In this document: positions 34,661 to 45,060 of the stretch, piece by piece | How positions within the stretch are numbered: the stretch's first letter is position 1 | How the letters are laid out: the number at the start of each line of letters is the position of its first letter | Source of the DNA: Beroe forskalii | Taxonomy: Eukaryota > Ctenophora > Nuda > Beroida > Beroidae | DNA length: 64,000 bases | Direction: 5' to 3' | Assembly (NCBI GenBank): GCA_011033025.1 | Contig: WFMF01000115.1 | Location: forward strand, 124,001-188,000 | Notes under the pieces: generated by a model | Database searches by the model: none | What the model saw: only the letters and a program-made list of their open reading frames with translations | Told to the model about the DNA's origin: nothing | Program-made: the position numbers and the translations under genes

Positions 34661-35720
34661 TATGATCCGATGTTCAAGTGTTTGATCTAATGATCCGATG
34701 TGTTCCCGATCTAATGATCCGATGTTCCAGTGTTCCCGATCTAATGATCCGTGTTCGATCTAACACGCGATCCACGTGTTCCCAGTGGTTGATCCCAATG
34801 ATCCCGTGTTCCAGTGTTCACACGTCCAATGATCCCGATGTGTTTCCCGTGTTTTACGATCTAATGATCCGATGTTCCCTTTGATGTTCCCACGATCTAA
34901 TGATCCGACGTACCTGTGTTCCATGATCTAATGATCCGATGTTCCAGTGTTCCCCACGTCCTAATGATCCGATGTTCCAGTGTTCCCGATCTAATGATCC
35001 ACGTGTTTGTGTTCCACGATCTAATGATCCCGTGTTCCAGTGTTTCTGATCTAGCTCCGACGTACCTGTGTTCCATGATCTGATGATCTGATGTTCCAGT
35101 GTTCCCGATCTAATGATCCCATGTTGTGTTCGATCTAATGATCCGATGTGTTCCAGTGTTCCCCGTCTAATGATCCGATGTTCCAGTGTTCCCCACGATC
35201 TAATGATCCATGATGTTCCAGTGTTCCCGATCTAATGATCCGATGTTCCGTGTTCCCGATCTAATGATCCGATGTTCTTTCTATCTGTACTACCTGTGTT
35301 CCATGATCTAATGATCCGATGTTCCAGTGTTCCCACGATCTAATGATCCGATGTTCCAGTGTTCCCGATCTAATGATCCGACACCTGTGTTCCATGATCT
35401 AATGATCCGTGTTCCAGTGTTTGATCTAATGATCCGATGTTCCCTTTGTGTTCCCACGATCTAATGATCCGATGTTCCAGTGTTCTCGATCCAATGATCT
35501 GACGTACCTGTGTTCCATGATCTAATGATCCGATGTTCCTGTGTTCTTGATCTAGTGATCCGATGTGCCTGTCCCATGTTCCAGTGTTCTCGATCCGATG
35601 TACTTGTGTCCCTTGATCTATTGTACTGATGTTCCTGTGTTCTTGATCTAGTGATCCGATGTGCTTGTCCCATGTTCCAGTGTTCTCGATCCGATGTACT
35701 TGTGTCCCATGATCTTTACC
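34661..35720. repeat. Minisatellite, about 30-bp unit with GATCTAATGATCCGATGTTC
   Basis: About 35 irregular copies of GATCTAATGATCCGATGTTC plus CAGTGTTCCC. Unit length varies (about 24-45 bp) with frequent partial units. It shares the words GATCTA and CAGTGTTCCC with the arrays of the foldback elements, which may mean a distant common origin. Confidence 0.9.
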
Positions 35721-35796
35721 TTTAACTGAGGAACTGACGACCTACTCCGGCGACGTGCATACTGAAGCATATAATACTTATTTTATTTTGGATGAA

Positions 35797-35847
35797 AAGT
35801 CACGTGACTATGACGTAACTCAGCCAGAGTTATATGGGACACCTACC
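35797..35847 (+). mobile_element. Isolated right terminus of the GGTATGTCTCCC superfamily
   Basis: TATGACGTAACTCAGCCAGA and GTTATATGGGACACCTACC match the right ends at 53,071-53,103 and 29,975-30,012. No matching left end is visible, so the element is truncated or its left part is the array to the left. Confidence 0.65.
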
Positions 35848-35880
35848 CGCAATGAGGAGGGAGGGGTGAGTAGACCCTCT

Positions 35881-35960
35881 TTGTTTGACGTCGTCAGACC
35901 CATTATTTAAAGTGGCGCGCGCGCTTCGCGCGCGCGAGGGGGTCAGGCAACGCCTGACAA
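35881..35960 (-). mobile_element. Ultrashort TIR element, 80 bp, perfect 8-bp duplication
   Basis: The ends are TTGTTTGACGTCGTCAGACC and the complement of TTGTCAGGCGTTGCCTGACC, flanked by GACCCTCT at 35,873-35,880 and 35,961-35,968. The interior contains GCGCGCGCGCTTCGCGCGCG, a strong hairpin. It is a longer relative of the 39-bp copy at 42,770. Confidence 0.87.
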
Positions 35961-35998
35961 GACCCTCTCAGATTTGATCGATATTTCAAAATCAACTG

Positions 35999-36277
35999 GG
36001 GGGCCATCCATAAAGGACGTCCGCAAAATTTTGGCCATTTCAGACCCCTCCCTCCCCCTTGTCCGCAAACGTCCGCAATCCAGAAACCCCTAATTTCAAT
36101 GCTTTTTCCAGCTGAAATTGGAAAAAGGGTGTGTCCGGTGCGAACGTGAAATTAAGGATTTGACCAAAAATAAACACCTCTTTTAAGACACCTCTTTTTA
36201 AGACAAATGGGGGATAGTTAGATTACCACCAAAAAGTTGATATTAGCCCAAATCTGAGAGGGTCCTGGGGGATTCTG
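35999..36277. repeat. No gene; repeat fragment shared in reverse with 42,446-42,525
   Basis: GGCCATCCATAAAGGACGTC, CGCAAAATTTTGGCC and CCCCTTGTCCGCAA (35,999-36,070) reappear as the reverse complement at 42,446-42,525. This marks a dispersed element end. The remaining bases show nothing definite. Confidence 0.55.
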
Positions 36278-36508
36278 GCCAATATGTCTCCCATGTAAAC
36301 GGGAGCCTTCATTTTCCATGACAATGACGTCACTCAGAAAAATATAATCAAGCGCATCTAGCGCTTTGAAGGTTATGGTCGGGATTAGGGTCAGGATTTG
36401 TTAGGTTTAGGGTCAGGATTAGGGTAAGGGTTTTGGTAAGAGTCTCGGTAAGGTTTAGGATAGAGAAAAATTGACCTTCGGATCTGTGACGTCACTCAGC
36501 CCCGTTTA
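36278..36508 (-). mobile_element. MITE copy D (reverse), right end cut off
   Basis: Reverse orientation: ATGTCTCCCATGTAAACGGG, ATGACGTCACTCAGAAAAAT, AGCGCATCTAGCGCTTTGAA, then about 120 bp of TTAGGG-like degenerate words and GTGACGTCACTCAGCCCCGT. The terminal ATGGGAGACATACC is missing because the next element begins at 36,511. Confidence 0.85.
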
Positions 36509-36510
36509 CC

Positions 36511-36962
36511 TTATCGGACATAATTATCACGGACATTAAATTCACGCTGAGCACCTCAGCGTGAATATTAATGTCCGTGAAAATTTTGTCCGTGATACTA
36601 ATGTCCGTAATATTCAGGTTCGTGAAAATTAAGTCCGGCATTTCGTCCTAAAATTTATAGGGGAGAGACGCAAAATTTCTGACCTCCTCTCTTGAAATGC
36701 ACAAATAATAGAATTTGTTAAAGGAAATTATGCTTCTTTTTAATGCTTAGTACCTGCAATATGGAAATTTATCATATTTATTAAAGAAAAATATTGAGAA
36801 AATCTTCAATTCAAGCATTCAAGTGGGGGAAAATGGGAGAAATCGAGCCGAGAATTTTGAAAATTTTTGGAGATTTGAAGTGGCTGGATCGAGCGTGAAT
36901 ATTAATGTCCGTGAAGTTTTATGTCCGTGAAACTAAAGTCCGTGATAATTATGTCCGATATA
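36511..36962. mobile_element. MITE with TTATCGGACATAATTATCAC ends and repeated GTCCGTGA words
   Basis: A 452-bp non-coding element. The left end is TTATCGGACATAATTATCAC and the right end is the complement of TATCGGACATAATTATCACG. The octamer GTCCGTGA, or its complement, occurs many times within ~100 bp of both ends. The interior is AT-rich. A diverged second copy lies at 54,366-54,731 with the same order (TATTGAGAAA, AAATCGAGCCGA, TTAATATT..TGTCCGTGA). At the right edge, AATTATGTCCGATA is followed at once by its exact complement (36,947-36,974), as if two ends were joined head to head. Confidence 0.8.
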
Positions 36963-37067
36963 TCGGACATAATTCGGACGTCCGCAATTCATGGAAATTT
37001 TGAGCGATTTGACGGCTATTTCACCAGAAAATCATGAAATTTCGGGGCCAAAAATGTTATCCGCGAG

Positions 37068-37277
37068 AGGACTCCGCTGGTGGAGTTGGACTCCACCTGT
37101 GGACTCCGCTGGTGGACTCCACCTGTGGACTCCGCTGGTGGACTCCGCCGGTGGACCAAAGTCCGCTGGTGGAGTCCACCTGGGGAGTCCACCGGTGGAA
37201 AAAAACTCCGCGGTGGACTCCAATCCACGGCGGACTTTTTTCCCTGGTGGACTTTTTTGGTGGACTTTTTCGGTGGA
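37068..37277. repeat. Degenerate palindromic tandem repeat, GGTGGACTCC(A/G)CC
   Basis: About 12-18-bp words (GCTGGTGGACTCCACCTGTG and similar), many self-complementary, fill about 210 bp directly before the truncated start of foldback copy 2. Short open frames here have no support. Confidence 0.75.
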
Positions 37278-40200
37278 GACGTCATATTTTTCGCTTCGTA
37301 TTCTGAAAGGTGCTTGTCTTGACCTAACCAGGGTCTTGACTTCGCACGAGTCTTGACTTCGCGCATATCGACTCACCTGGTTAGGGAAAGTGCGTGTCGC
37401 ATGGGACCACAGGCTCATGGTACAAGGGGCAATAGATCAATGGTACATGGGGGCAGTAGATCAATGGTACACGGGGGCAGTAGATCAATGGTACACGGGG
37501 GCAGTAGATCAATGGTACACGGGGGCAGTAGATCAATGGTACACGGGGGCAGTAGATCAATGGTACACGGGGGCAGTAGATCAATGGTGCGCTGGAACAC
37601 TAGATCAGTGGTGCACGGGATCGGAACAATGGATCAGTGGATCATTGGAACAATGGAGCAGTGGCACACGGGAACAGTAGATCAGTAGTGCATGGGAACA
37701 CTGGAACATTGGTGCAATGGAACACTGGTGCAGTGGCACACGGGAACAGTAGATCAGTGGTGCACGGGAACAGTGGTGCAATGGAACACTGGTGCAGTGG
37801 CACACGGGTACAGTAGATCAGTAGTGCACGGGAACACTGGAACATTGGTGCGATGGAACACTGGTGCAGTGGCACACGGGAACAGTAGATCAGTGGTGCA
37901 CGGGAACACTGGAACAGTGGTGCAATGGAACACTGGTATAGTGGTGCACGGGAACACTGGAACAGTGGTGCAATGGAACACTGGTGCAGTGGCACACGAG
38001 AACACTGGTGCAGTGGTGCACGGGAACACTGGTGCACGGGAACACTGGTGCACGGGAACACTGGTGCACGGGAACACTGGTGCACGGGAACACTGGTGCA
38101 CGGGAACACTGGAACAGTGGTGCAATGGAACACTGGTGCAGTGGCACACGGGAACACTGGAACAGTGGTGCAATGGAACACTGGTGCAGTGGCACACGGG
38201 AACAGAAGGTCAGTGGTTCACGGGAACACTGGAACAGTGGTGCAATGGAATTGGAACACTGGTGCAGTGGTACACGAGAACAGTAGATCAGTGGTTCACA
38301 GGAACACTGGAACAGTGGTGCAATGGAATTGGAACACTGGTGCAGTGGCATACGGGAACAGTAGATCAGTGGTGCACGAGAACAGTGGAACAGTGGTGCA
38401 ATGGAACACTGGTGCAGTGGCACACGGGAACAGTAGATCAGTGGTGCACGGGAACACTGGAACACTGGTGCAATGGAACACTGGTGCAATGGCACACGGG
38501 AACACTGGAACAGTGGTGCAATGGAACACTGGTTCAGTGGCACACGAGAACACTGGTGCAGTGGTGCACTGGTGCAGTGGTGCACTGGTGCAGTGGTGCA
38601 TGGGAACACTGGTGCACGGGAACACTGGAACAGAGCAGGTGCAATGGAACACTGGTGCAGTGGCACACGGGAACACTGGAACAGTGGTGCAATGGAACAC
38701 TGGTGCAGTGGCACACGGGAACAGAAAATCAGTGGTTCACGGGAACACTGGAATGTGGAACAGTGGTGCAATGGAATTGGAACACTGGTGCAGTGGTACA
38801 CGGGAAAAGTAGATCAGTGGTTCACAGGAACACTGGAACAGTGGTGCAATGGAATTGGAACACTGGTGCTGTGGCACACGGGAACAGTAGGTCAGTGGTG
38901 CACGAGAACACTGGAACAGTGGTGCAATGGAACACTGGTGCAGTGGCACAAGGGAACAGTACATCACTGGTGCACGAGAACAGTGGTGCAATGTAACACT
39001 GGTTAAGTGACACACGGTAACAGTAGATCAGTGGTGCACAGGAACACTAGAACAGTGGTGCAATGGAACACTGATGCACACTGGTGCAGTGGCACACGGG
39101 AACCAGTAGATCAGTGGTGCACGGGAACACTGGAACAGTGGTGCAATGGAACTCTGGTGCAGTGGCACACGGGAACAGTAGATCAGTGGTGCACGGGAGC
39201 ACGGGAACACTGGAACACTGGTGCAATGGAACACTGGTGCAATGGAACACTGGTGCAGTGCAGGTGCACGGGAAAACTGGAACAGTGGTGCAATGGAACA
39301 CTGGTGCACGGGAACACTGGAACAGTAGTGCAATGAAACAAGGTGCAGTCAGTGGCACACGGAACAGTAGATCAGTAGTACACAGGAACACTGGAACAGT
39401 GGTGCAATGGAACGCTGGTGCAGTGGCACACGGGAACAGTAGATCAGTGGTGCACGGGACGGGGAACACTAGGGAACAGTGGTGCAATGGTACAGTGGTG
39501 CAGTGGAACACTGGTGCAGTCTGTGGAACACTGGTGCAGTGGAACACTGGTGCATTGGAACACTGGTGCACCGGAACACTGGTGCACTGGAACACTGATG
39601 CAGTGGTGCACGGGAACACTGGAACAGTGGTGTAATGGAACACTGGTGCAGTGGCATCACTGTTCCAGTGTTCCCGTGCACCACTGATCTATTGTTCCCG
39701 TGCACCACTGTTTTAGTGTTCCCGTGCGCCACTGTTGCAGTGTTCCCGTGCACCACTGATCTACTGCTCCAGTTTGCCACTGCACCAGTGTTCCATTGCA
39801 CCACTGTTCCAGCGTTCCCGTGCACCACTGATCTACTGTTCCGTGTGCCACTGACTGCACCTTGTTCCATTGCATCACTGTTCCAGTGTTCCCGTGCACC
39901 AGTGTTTCATTGCACCACTGTTCCAGTGTTCCCGTGCACATGCACTGCACCAGTGTTCCATTGCACCAGTGTTCCATTGCACCAGTGTTCCTTTGCACCA
40001 CTGTTCCATTGCATCACTGTTCCATTGCACCACTGTTCCAGTGTTCCAATGCACCACTGTTCCAGTGTTCCCATTCACCACTGCACCACTGTTCCAATGC
40101 ACCACTGCACCAGTGTTCCCGTGCACCACCATGATCTACTGTTCCAGTGTGCCACTGCACCAGTGTTCCAATTCCATTGCACCACTGTTCCAGTGTTCCC

Positions 40201-40861
40201 GTGCACCACTGATCTACTGTTACCGTGTGTCACTTAACCAGTGTTCCATTGCACCACTGTTCTCGTGCACCACTGATCTACTGTTCCCGTGTACCACTGC
40301 ACCAGTGTTCCAATTCCATTGCACCACTGTTCCAGTGTTCCCGTGTGCCACTGCACCAGTGTTCCATTGCACCAGTGTTCCCGTGTGCCATTGCACCAGT
40401 GTTCCATTGCACCACTGTTCCAGTGTTCCCATGCACCACTGATGTACTGTTCCCGTGTGCCACTGCACCAGTGTTCCAATTCCATTGCACCACTGTTCCA
40501 GTGTTCCTGTGAACCACTGATCTACTGTTCTCGTGTACCTATACCACTGCACCAGTGTTCCAATTCCATTGCACCACTGTTCCAGTGTTCCCGTGAACCA
40601 CTGATATACTGTTCTCGTGTACCTATACCACTGCACCAGTGTTCCAATTCCATTGCAATACTGTTCCAGTGTTCCCGTGAACCACTGATCTTCTGTTCCC
40701 GTGTGCCACTGCACCAGTGTTCCATTGCACCACTGTTCCAGTGTTCCTGTGTGCCACTGCACCAGTGTTCCATTGCACCACTGTTCCAGCGTTCCCGTGC
40801 ACCACTGATCTACTGTTCCGTGTGCCACTGACTGCACCTTGTTCCATTGCATCACTGTTCC
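37278..40861. mobile_element. Foldback transposon copy 2, both ends truncated
   Basis: It is collinear with 24,742-30,012. It starts at GACGTCATATTTTTCGCTTC, so the outer ~35 bp including GGTATGTCTCCC are missing. It then has the same unique terminal segment, seven 24-bp units (37,426-37,590), and inner arrays to the strand switch near 39,660, followed by reverse-orientation arrays. The right arm stops at 40,861 where the 17-bp GGTACCGTTGTT array begins. Total 3.6 kb, with a left arm of 2.4 kb and a right arm of 1.2 kb. No transposase. Array open frames are artefacts. Confidence 0.87.
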
Positions 40862-41542
40862 AGGTACCGTTGTTAATAAGATACCGTTGTCAATAAGGTA
40901 CCGTTGTTAATAAGGTACCGTTGTTTGAAAGGTACCGTTGTTTGTAAGGTACCGTTGTTTGTAAGGTACCGTTGTTTGTAAGGTACCGTTGTTTGTAAGG
41001 TACCGTTGTTTGTAAGGTACCGTTGTTTGTAAGGTACCGTTGTTAATAAGGTACCGTTGTTAATAAGGTACCGTTGCTAATAAGGTACCGTTGTTAATAA
41101 GGTACCGTTGTTTATAAGGTACCGTTGTTAATAAGGTACCGTTGTTTGAAAGGTACCGTTGTTTGAAAGGTACCGTTGTTTGAAAGGTACCGTTGTTTGA
41201 AAGGTACCGTTGTTTGTAAGGTACCGTTGTTTGTAAGGTACCGTTGTTTGAAAGGTACCGTTGTTTGAAAGGTACCGTTGTTAATACGGTACCGTTGTTA
41301 ATAAGGTACCGTTGTTAATAAGGTACCGTTGTTAATAAGGTACCGTTGTTAATAAGGTACCGTTGTTAATAAGGTACCGTTGTTAATAAGGTACCGTTGT
41401 TAATAAGGTACCGCTGTTTGAAAGGTACCGTTGATGGAAAGGTACCGTTGTTTGAAAGGTACCGTTGTTTGAAAGGTACCGTTGTTTGAAAGGTACCGTT
41501 GTTTGAAAGGTACCGTTGTTAATAAGGTACCGTTGTTAATAA

Positions 41543-41705
41543 GGGATCGTTCACATATTACGTAATCACATAGAGGGGGGGAGGGGGTTTCCAAATGATT
41601 ACGTTACATGTTATTGTAACAAATACAACTACTGTTAACTTGATTACGAGGGGGAGGGGGGTTGAAATCGGCCAAAAATTGATTACGTAATATGTGAACG
41701 ATCCC
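41543..41705. mobile_element. Harbinger-like MITE, 163 bp, TAA target duplication
   Basis: Perfect inverted ends of about 26 bp beginning GGGATCGTTCACATATTACG, with G-rich blocks (GAGGGGGGGAGGGGG and GAGGGGGAGGGGGG) just inside each end. TAA flanks both sides (41,540-41,542 and 41,706-41,708). Removing the element and one TAA restores an intact 17-bp array unit. A 3-bp TAA/TTA duplication and a GGG start are typical of PIF/Harbinger; the transposase assignment is inferred. Confidence 0.9.
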
Positions 41706-41708
41706 TAA

Positions 41709-41991
41709 GGTACCGTTGTGACGTTTAGGTCTGTGACGTCACTCAGCCAGAGTTTAGTGGGACCTTAACCCGGTCGGTCTTCGTTAATACTGCCAGACTT
41801 TCGTCTATAAATACCGCTGTCCACAGTTCGTCATGCTTTATTTGATGCTAAGTGGTGTCAACGTCATAGAGTTGGAATGTGCACGAATCGTTGTTCGTCA
41901 TGCTTGAGTGGGTGCAGAGTGGTGTCAACGTCATAATGTTGGTATGTGGAATGTGCATACGTCGCCGTTCGTCATTGATGACAAAGTGGTG
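41709..41991. repeat. MITE end fragment plus 2.3 copies of a ~73-bp repeat
   Basis: 41,716-41,770 (TGACGTTTAGGTCTGTGACG, CACTCAGCCAGAGTTTA, TGGGAC) is the right end of the GGTATGTSTCCC MITE family. After it, TTCGTCATGCTTTATTTGAT- and GGTGTCAACGTCATA-containing units repeat at about 41,827, 41,896 and 41,970. The 17-bp array then resumes. Confidence 0.65.
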
Positions 41992-42232
41992 TTGTTTGTA
42001 AGGTACCGTTGTTTGTAAGGTACCGTTGTTTGTAAGGTACCGTTGTTTGTAAGGTACCATTGTTAAAAGGTACCGTTAAGGTACCGTTGTTTGTAAGTTA
42101 CCGTTGTTTATAAGGTACCGTTGTTTATAAGGTACCGTTGTTAATAAGGTACCGTTGTTGGTAAGGTGCCGTTGTTTGAAAGGTACTGTTGTTAATGTAC
42201 CTTTGTTAATAAGGTACCGTTGTTAGGATCAT

Positions 42233-42450
42233 TGAATATCGATATTGAGCAATGGTAAAACTGGGAGTTAATGACGATCGCCATTGATGATCCATGGTCA
42301 AGTCGAAAGATGGATCGTCAATGGCGTTTTCTATTGTCAAAATTGGCGATCCATTGAAAGTCAATGGCGATGCATGCCATTTTCGTCACGGTCAATGGCG
42401 ATACCAATCCCCTTTAACGACAATGGCGATTGGTATCGCCATTGTCCGTT
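42233..42450. repeat. Degenerate CAATGGCGAT repeat with a 17-bp-arm hairpin
   Basis: Words like CAATGGCGATC and its complement recur irregularly. 42,393-42,409 (CAATGGCGATACCAATC) and 42,428-42,444 are exact reverse complements with an 18-nt loop. Confidence 0.7.
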
Positions 42451-42769
42451 GCGGACAAGGGGAGGAAGGGGTCTTAAATAGCCGAAATTTTGCGGACGTC
42501 CTTTATACTTATAGATGGCCCCATACGGAAATAGACTTTTTCGTCACTGTGAATCATTGTATCAACAAATTAGGCGTGACAGTGACACATACGATCTGAC
42601 ACTTGACACTACCCAGTATCATCCCTTATCGTAATAAGACACACAACTCTGATGTTTCACTAATTATTGATTATCTTTGACTAACGACAACGTCAGATAG
42701 TGGCCATGGCTGTCATCGCAATCCTACCTCTAAATCAGTGCGTCAACTTCACGATCTCATTGTGTAACG
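42451..42769. other. No gene; repeat fragment then unique sequence
   Basis: The first ~75 bases are the reverse complement of 36,003-36,070 (see that entry). The rest, up to the target site of the 39-bp element, shows no feature. Confidence 0.5.
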
Positions 42770-42808
42770 TTGTCAGGCGTTGCCTGAACCCCTGAAGACG
42801 TCAGACAA
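42770..42808 (+). mobile_element. Ultrashort TIR element, only 39 bp, perfect 8-bp duplication
   Basis: It runs from TTGTCAGGCGTTGCCTGAAC to the end GAAGACGTCAGACAA, flanked by GTGTAACG at 42,762-42,769 and 42,809-42,816. The left end contains the small hairpin CAGGC-GTT-GCCTG and the right end contains GACGTC, as in the 45-, 78- and 80-bp members. It is about as short as a two-ended transposon insertion could be. Confidence 0.85.
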
Positions 42809-42888
42809 GTGTAACGGTAGTGTTTTTATTTGCACTGCTGATATAATGTGTAAGCTTACATCGCACATCGCTTTCTTTCCTGAATTCC

Positions 42889-43146
42889 TTGTCACACTAT
42901 TGTCCGTCTCACGAGTCGTCAAGTCACAGTACCTCGGCTGCATTTGATGATACAATTTGCCCGATTATGAAATATGGAAATGAATATTCCTACCCTAATT
43001 CCTTCAACTTATGGAATTACTATTACCATTATCGGAACCAAATCATAGACACACAAATACATGGCTCCAGCCTGCCCGAGTCTTATGGTCAATTTCCTCA
43101 GTGGTATACCCGTAATGCCAGGTTTTTCAGTACCTACCTCATTTGA
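42889..43146 (+). CDS. Possible Tyr/Ser-rich exon, weak
   Basis: An 85-codon frame reads through YGNEYSYPNSFNLWNYYYHY and SLPESYGQFPQWYTR and ends at a TGA. The composition is more protein-like than its neighbours, but there is no recognised domain, no clear splice sites beyond a weak CCAG/GTTTTT, and no neighbouring exon. It could be chance. Confidence 0.2.
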   Translation: MSHYCPSHESSSHSTSAAFDDTICPIMKYGNEYSYPNSFNLWNYYYHYRNQIIDTQIHGSSLPESYGQFPQWYTRNARFFSTYLI

Positions 43147-43934
43147 CAACCTGATACATACCGCAGTGTATACTGATGATGTGTTGATATAATCACAGAC
43201 GTACAGTACCTACAACTGGACCGCTGTACTTGAGTTGTGTGCACTTGGGTTGTGTAATCGTTGAGTTTTTCGTGATTTATGGTAGAAGCCTAGTGTTAGT
43301 ACACTTTATAGCATCTTTGAGTGTGATGTTTTGTGTGATGTCTTGTCATGGCAGAGAGTGCTTTGTGGGGCCGGGCTGCAGAGAGCTAGCCTATGCCCTT
43401 TTGCAAAAGTTTCTCGGATTTTGCTTATAGATTGCTTATCGTGACTATTGGGTCATTAGGAAGTGCTGTGCAAAGTTTTAGGTCGAAAAAGAATTTATGC
43501 AGGATAAGCCACCGCCTCTTTTTAGAACATATTCAGCATTGGAGTTAAAAATCCCAAAGAAACGGGGAAATTTAATGTACGAGTTCCTGACGTAACACAG
43601 TAGAAATTAATTCGACTCTGTTCATTTGTGTGATTTTAATGAATGCTGCAGCACGTTCATGCTGTCAAGCACAATCTAATTAGGCTCGTCGCACCTGGGA
43701 GTAGGACTAGTGGGTTGGCGCGCGTCATGTGATCAATGATTGATTCAATCAGAGAGGCGAAACAGTGGTGTTGTTTATGTTTTGAGGATAATTCTTGTAC
43801 AAGGCGGTTTAATTCAATTGACTCTGTCCAAATTTGGTTACAAGTTGGTGGCTTAAACTGGTCTACCTCTTTATGTTGTCCTCAGGGGTTAATCTTAGGC
43901 CGTTTCCGAAAACCTCAGGTTTTTTGGATGTCGG
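43147..43934. other. No gene seen
   Basis: Unique AT-rich sequence; short open frames only. Confidence 0.4.
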
Positions 43935-45060
43935 CGACTCAAATTTAGCCTCAAGACCACAACAGAAGTAATGATAAATTTTGTTGCCAAGATGATTTGA
44001 AACTGTCTAGGATCACCTCAAACCAAAAATTTTGCACAATGGGGATGGTGCTGGCTCTCAGGTGAGTTAAGCGATGTCCTCGGAATTTCATCTTAAAATT
44101 TGGCCCCTTGTTTTGCCTCAAATGAACAACATAAGGTCAAAAACTCCCAACTTTTGAACCAAGGAAGTATATTCTGACTCCTCTTGATTAATACTACATT
44201 TCTTTAAGAGGACTGAAGCACCTCCATGAGGTTAAAATGGCTAAAAACTGTAAAATCAGGTTTTCCAGATGTGAAACACAGTTTTAGCCTCAAGACAGCA
44301 ACAAAAAGCCAATGAAAAAAAGATTCTTGATGGCAAAATGAAGCTGAAACTGTCTAGGATCACCTCCAAACCCAAATTTTCTACAATTGGATGGATTGGT
44401 GGCTCTCCAGGAGGGTTAAGTGACTTCCTCCGAGGTTTATCAAAAATTCAGGCCATTTTTAGCCTCAAAATGGACAAGCATAAGGTCAAAACTCCCAAAT
44501 TTGACCAAGGAAGTATGTTGACCTTTTGATTGAGACTGATAACTTTGGGAGGACTCAAACACTTCTTTGATGTTTGAAGTGGCTAAAAACAATGCGACAA
44601 AATTTAGCCTCAAAACAGCAACAAAAGCAAGTAAAGACATATTCTTGATACCAAAATGAAGCTGAAACTGTCTAAGATCACCTCAAATCAAAATTTTACT
44701 CATTATTTAAGTTTGTTGGCAGATCTCAAGGTGAGGATAAGTGTCTTCCTTCCCATGTTTTTATCAAAAAGTTTGGATTTTGTGTTAGCCTCAAATCGAC
44801 AGCACCCAAAGGTCACAAATTCTAAATTTGACCTAAAAGGTGAATTTGACCTCAGATCAAGGAAAAATACTTTTTGGAGGACTAAAACACTCCCTTTGAT
44901 GCATTAAATGGTAAAAAGCTGTGAAATAAGGCATTTTTGCTCAAATCAGCCTCATATTTAACCTCACAGTTGCCACAAATAAGGTAATGTCATGTTCAAA
45001 AAGTTTTTTGGTCACCACAGATGTCTAACCTTTTTATGTCTTGAAAAGATTGGCATTATA
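43935..45060. repeat. Old tandem repeat, about 335-bp unit, 3.3 copies
   Basis: Corresponding landmarks (TTTAGCCTCAAGAC.GCAACA at about 43,944, 44,282 and 44,604, then a weaker one near 44,955; GAAACTGTCTAGGATCACCT at about 44,000, 44,345 and 44,662; AAGGTCAAAACTCCCAA near 44,130 and 44,480) are spaced 320-350 bp. Copies differ by perhaps 20-30%, so the duplication is old. The open frames at 44,338-44,529 and 44,656-44,907 are the same repeat region and not convincing genes. Confidence 0.8.

Larger units (their letters stand above)
40862..42232. repeat. Minisatellite, 17-bp unit GGTACCGTTGTT + TGTAA/TGAAA/AATAA
   Basis: Regular from 40,862 to 41,539 (about 40 units), interrupted by a MITE (41,543-41,705) and by other sequence (41,709-41,991), then resuming to about 42,232. 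Three 5-bp tail variants occur in runs, which shows block duplication. Every unit holds the palindrome GGTACC. Confidence 0.95.

Noticed and set aside
37016..37366. ORFs across 37.0-37.4 kb
   Set aside because: They cross from a GGTGGACTCC tandem repeat into a transposon end, so they are composite artefacts.
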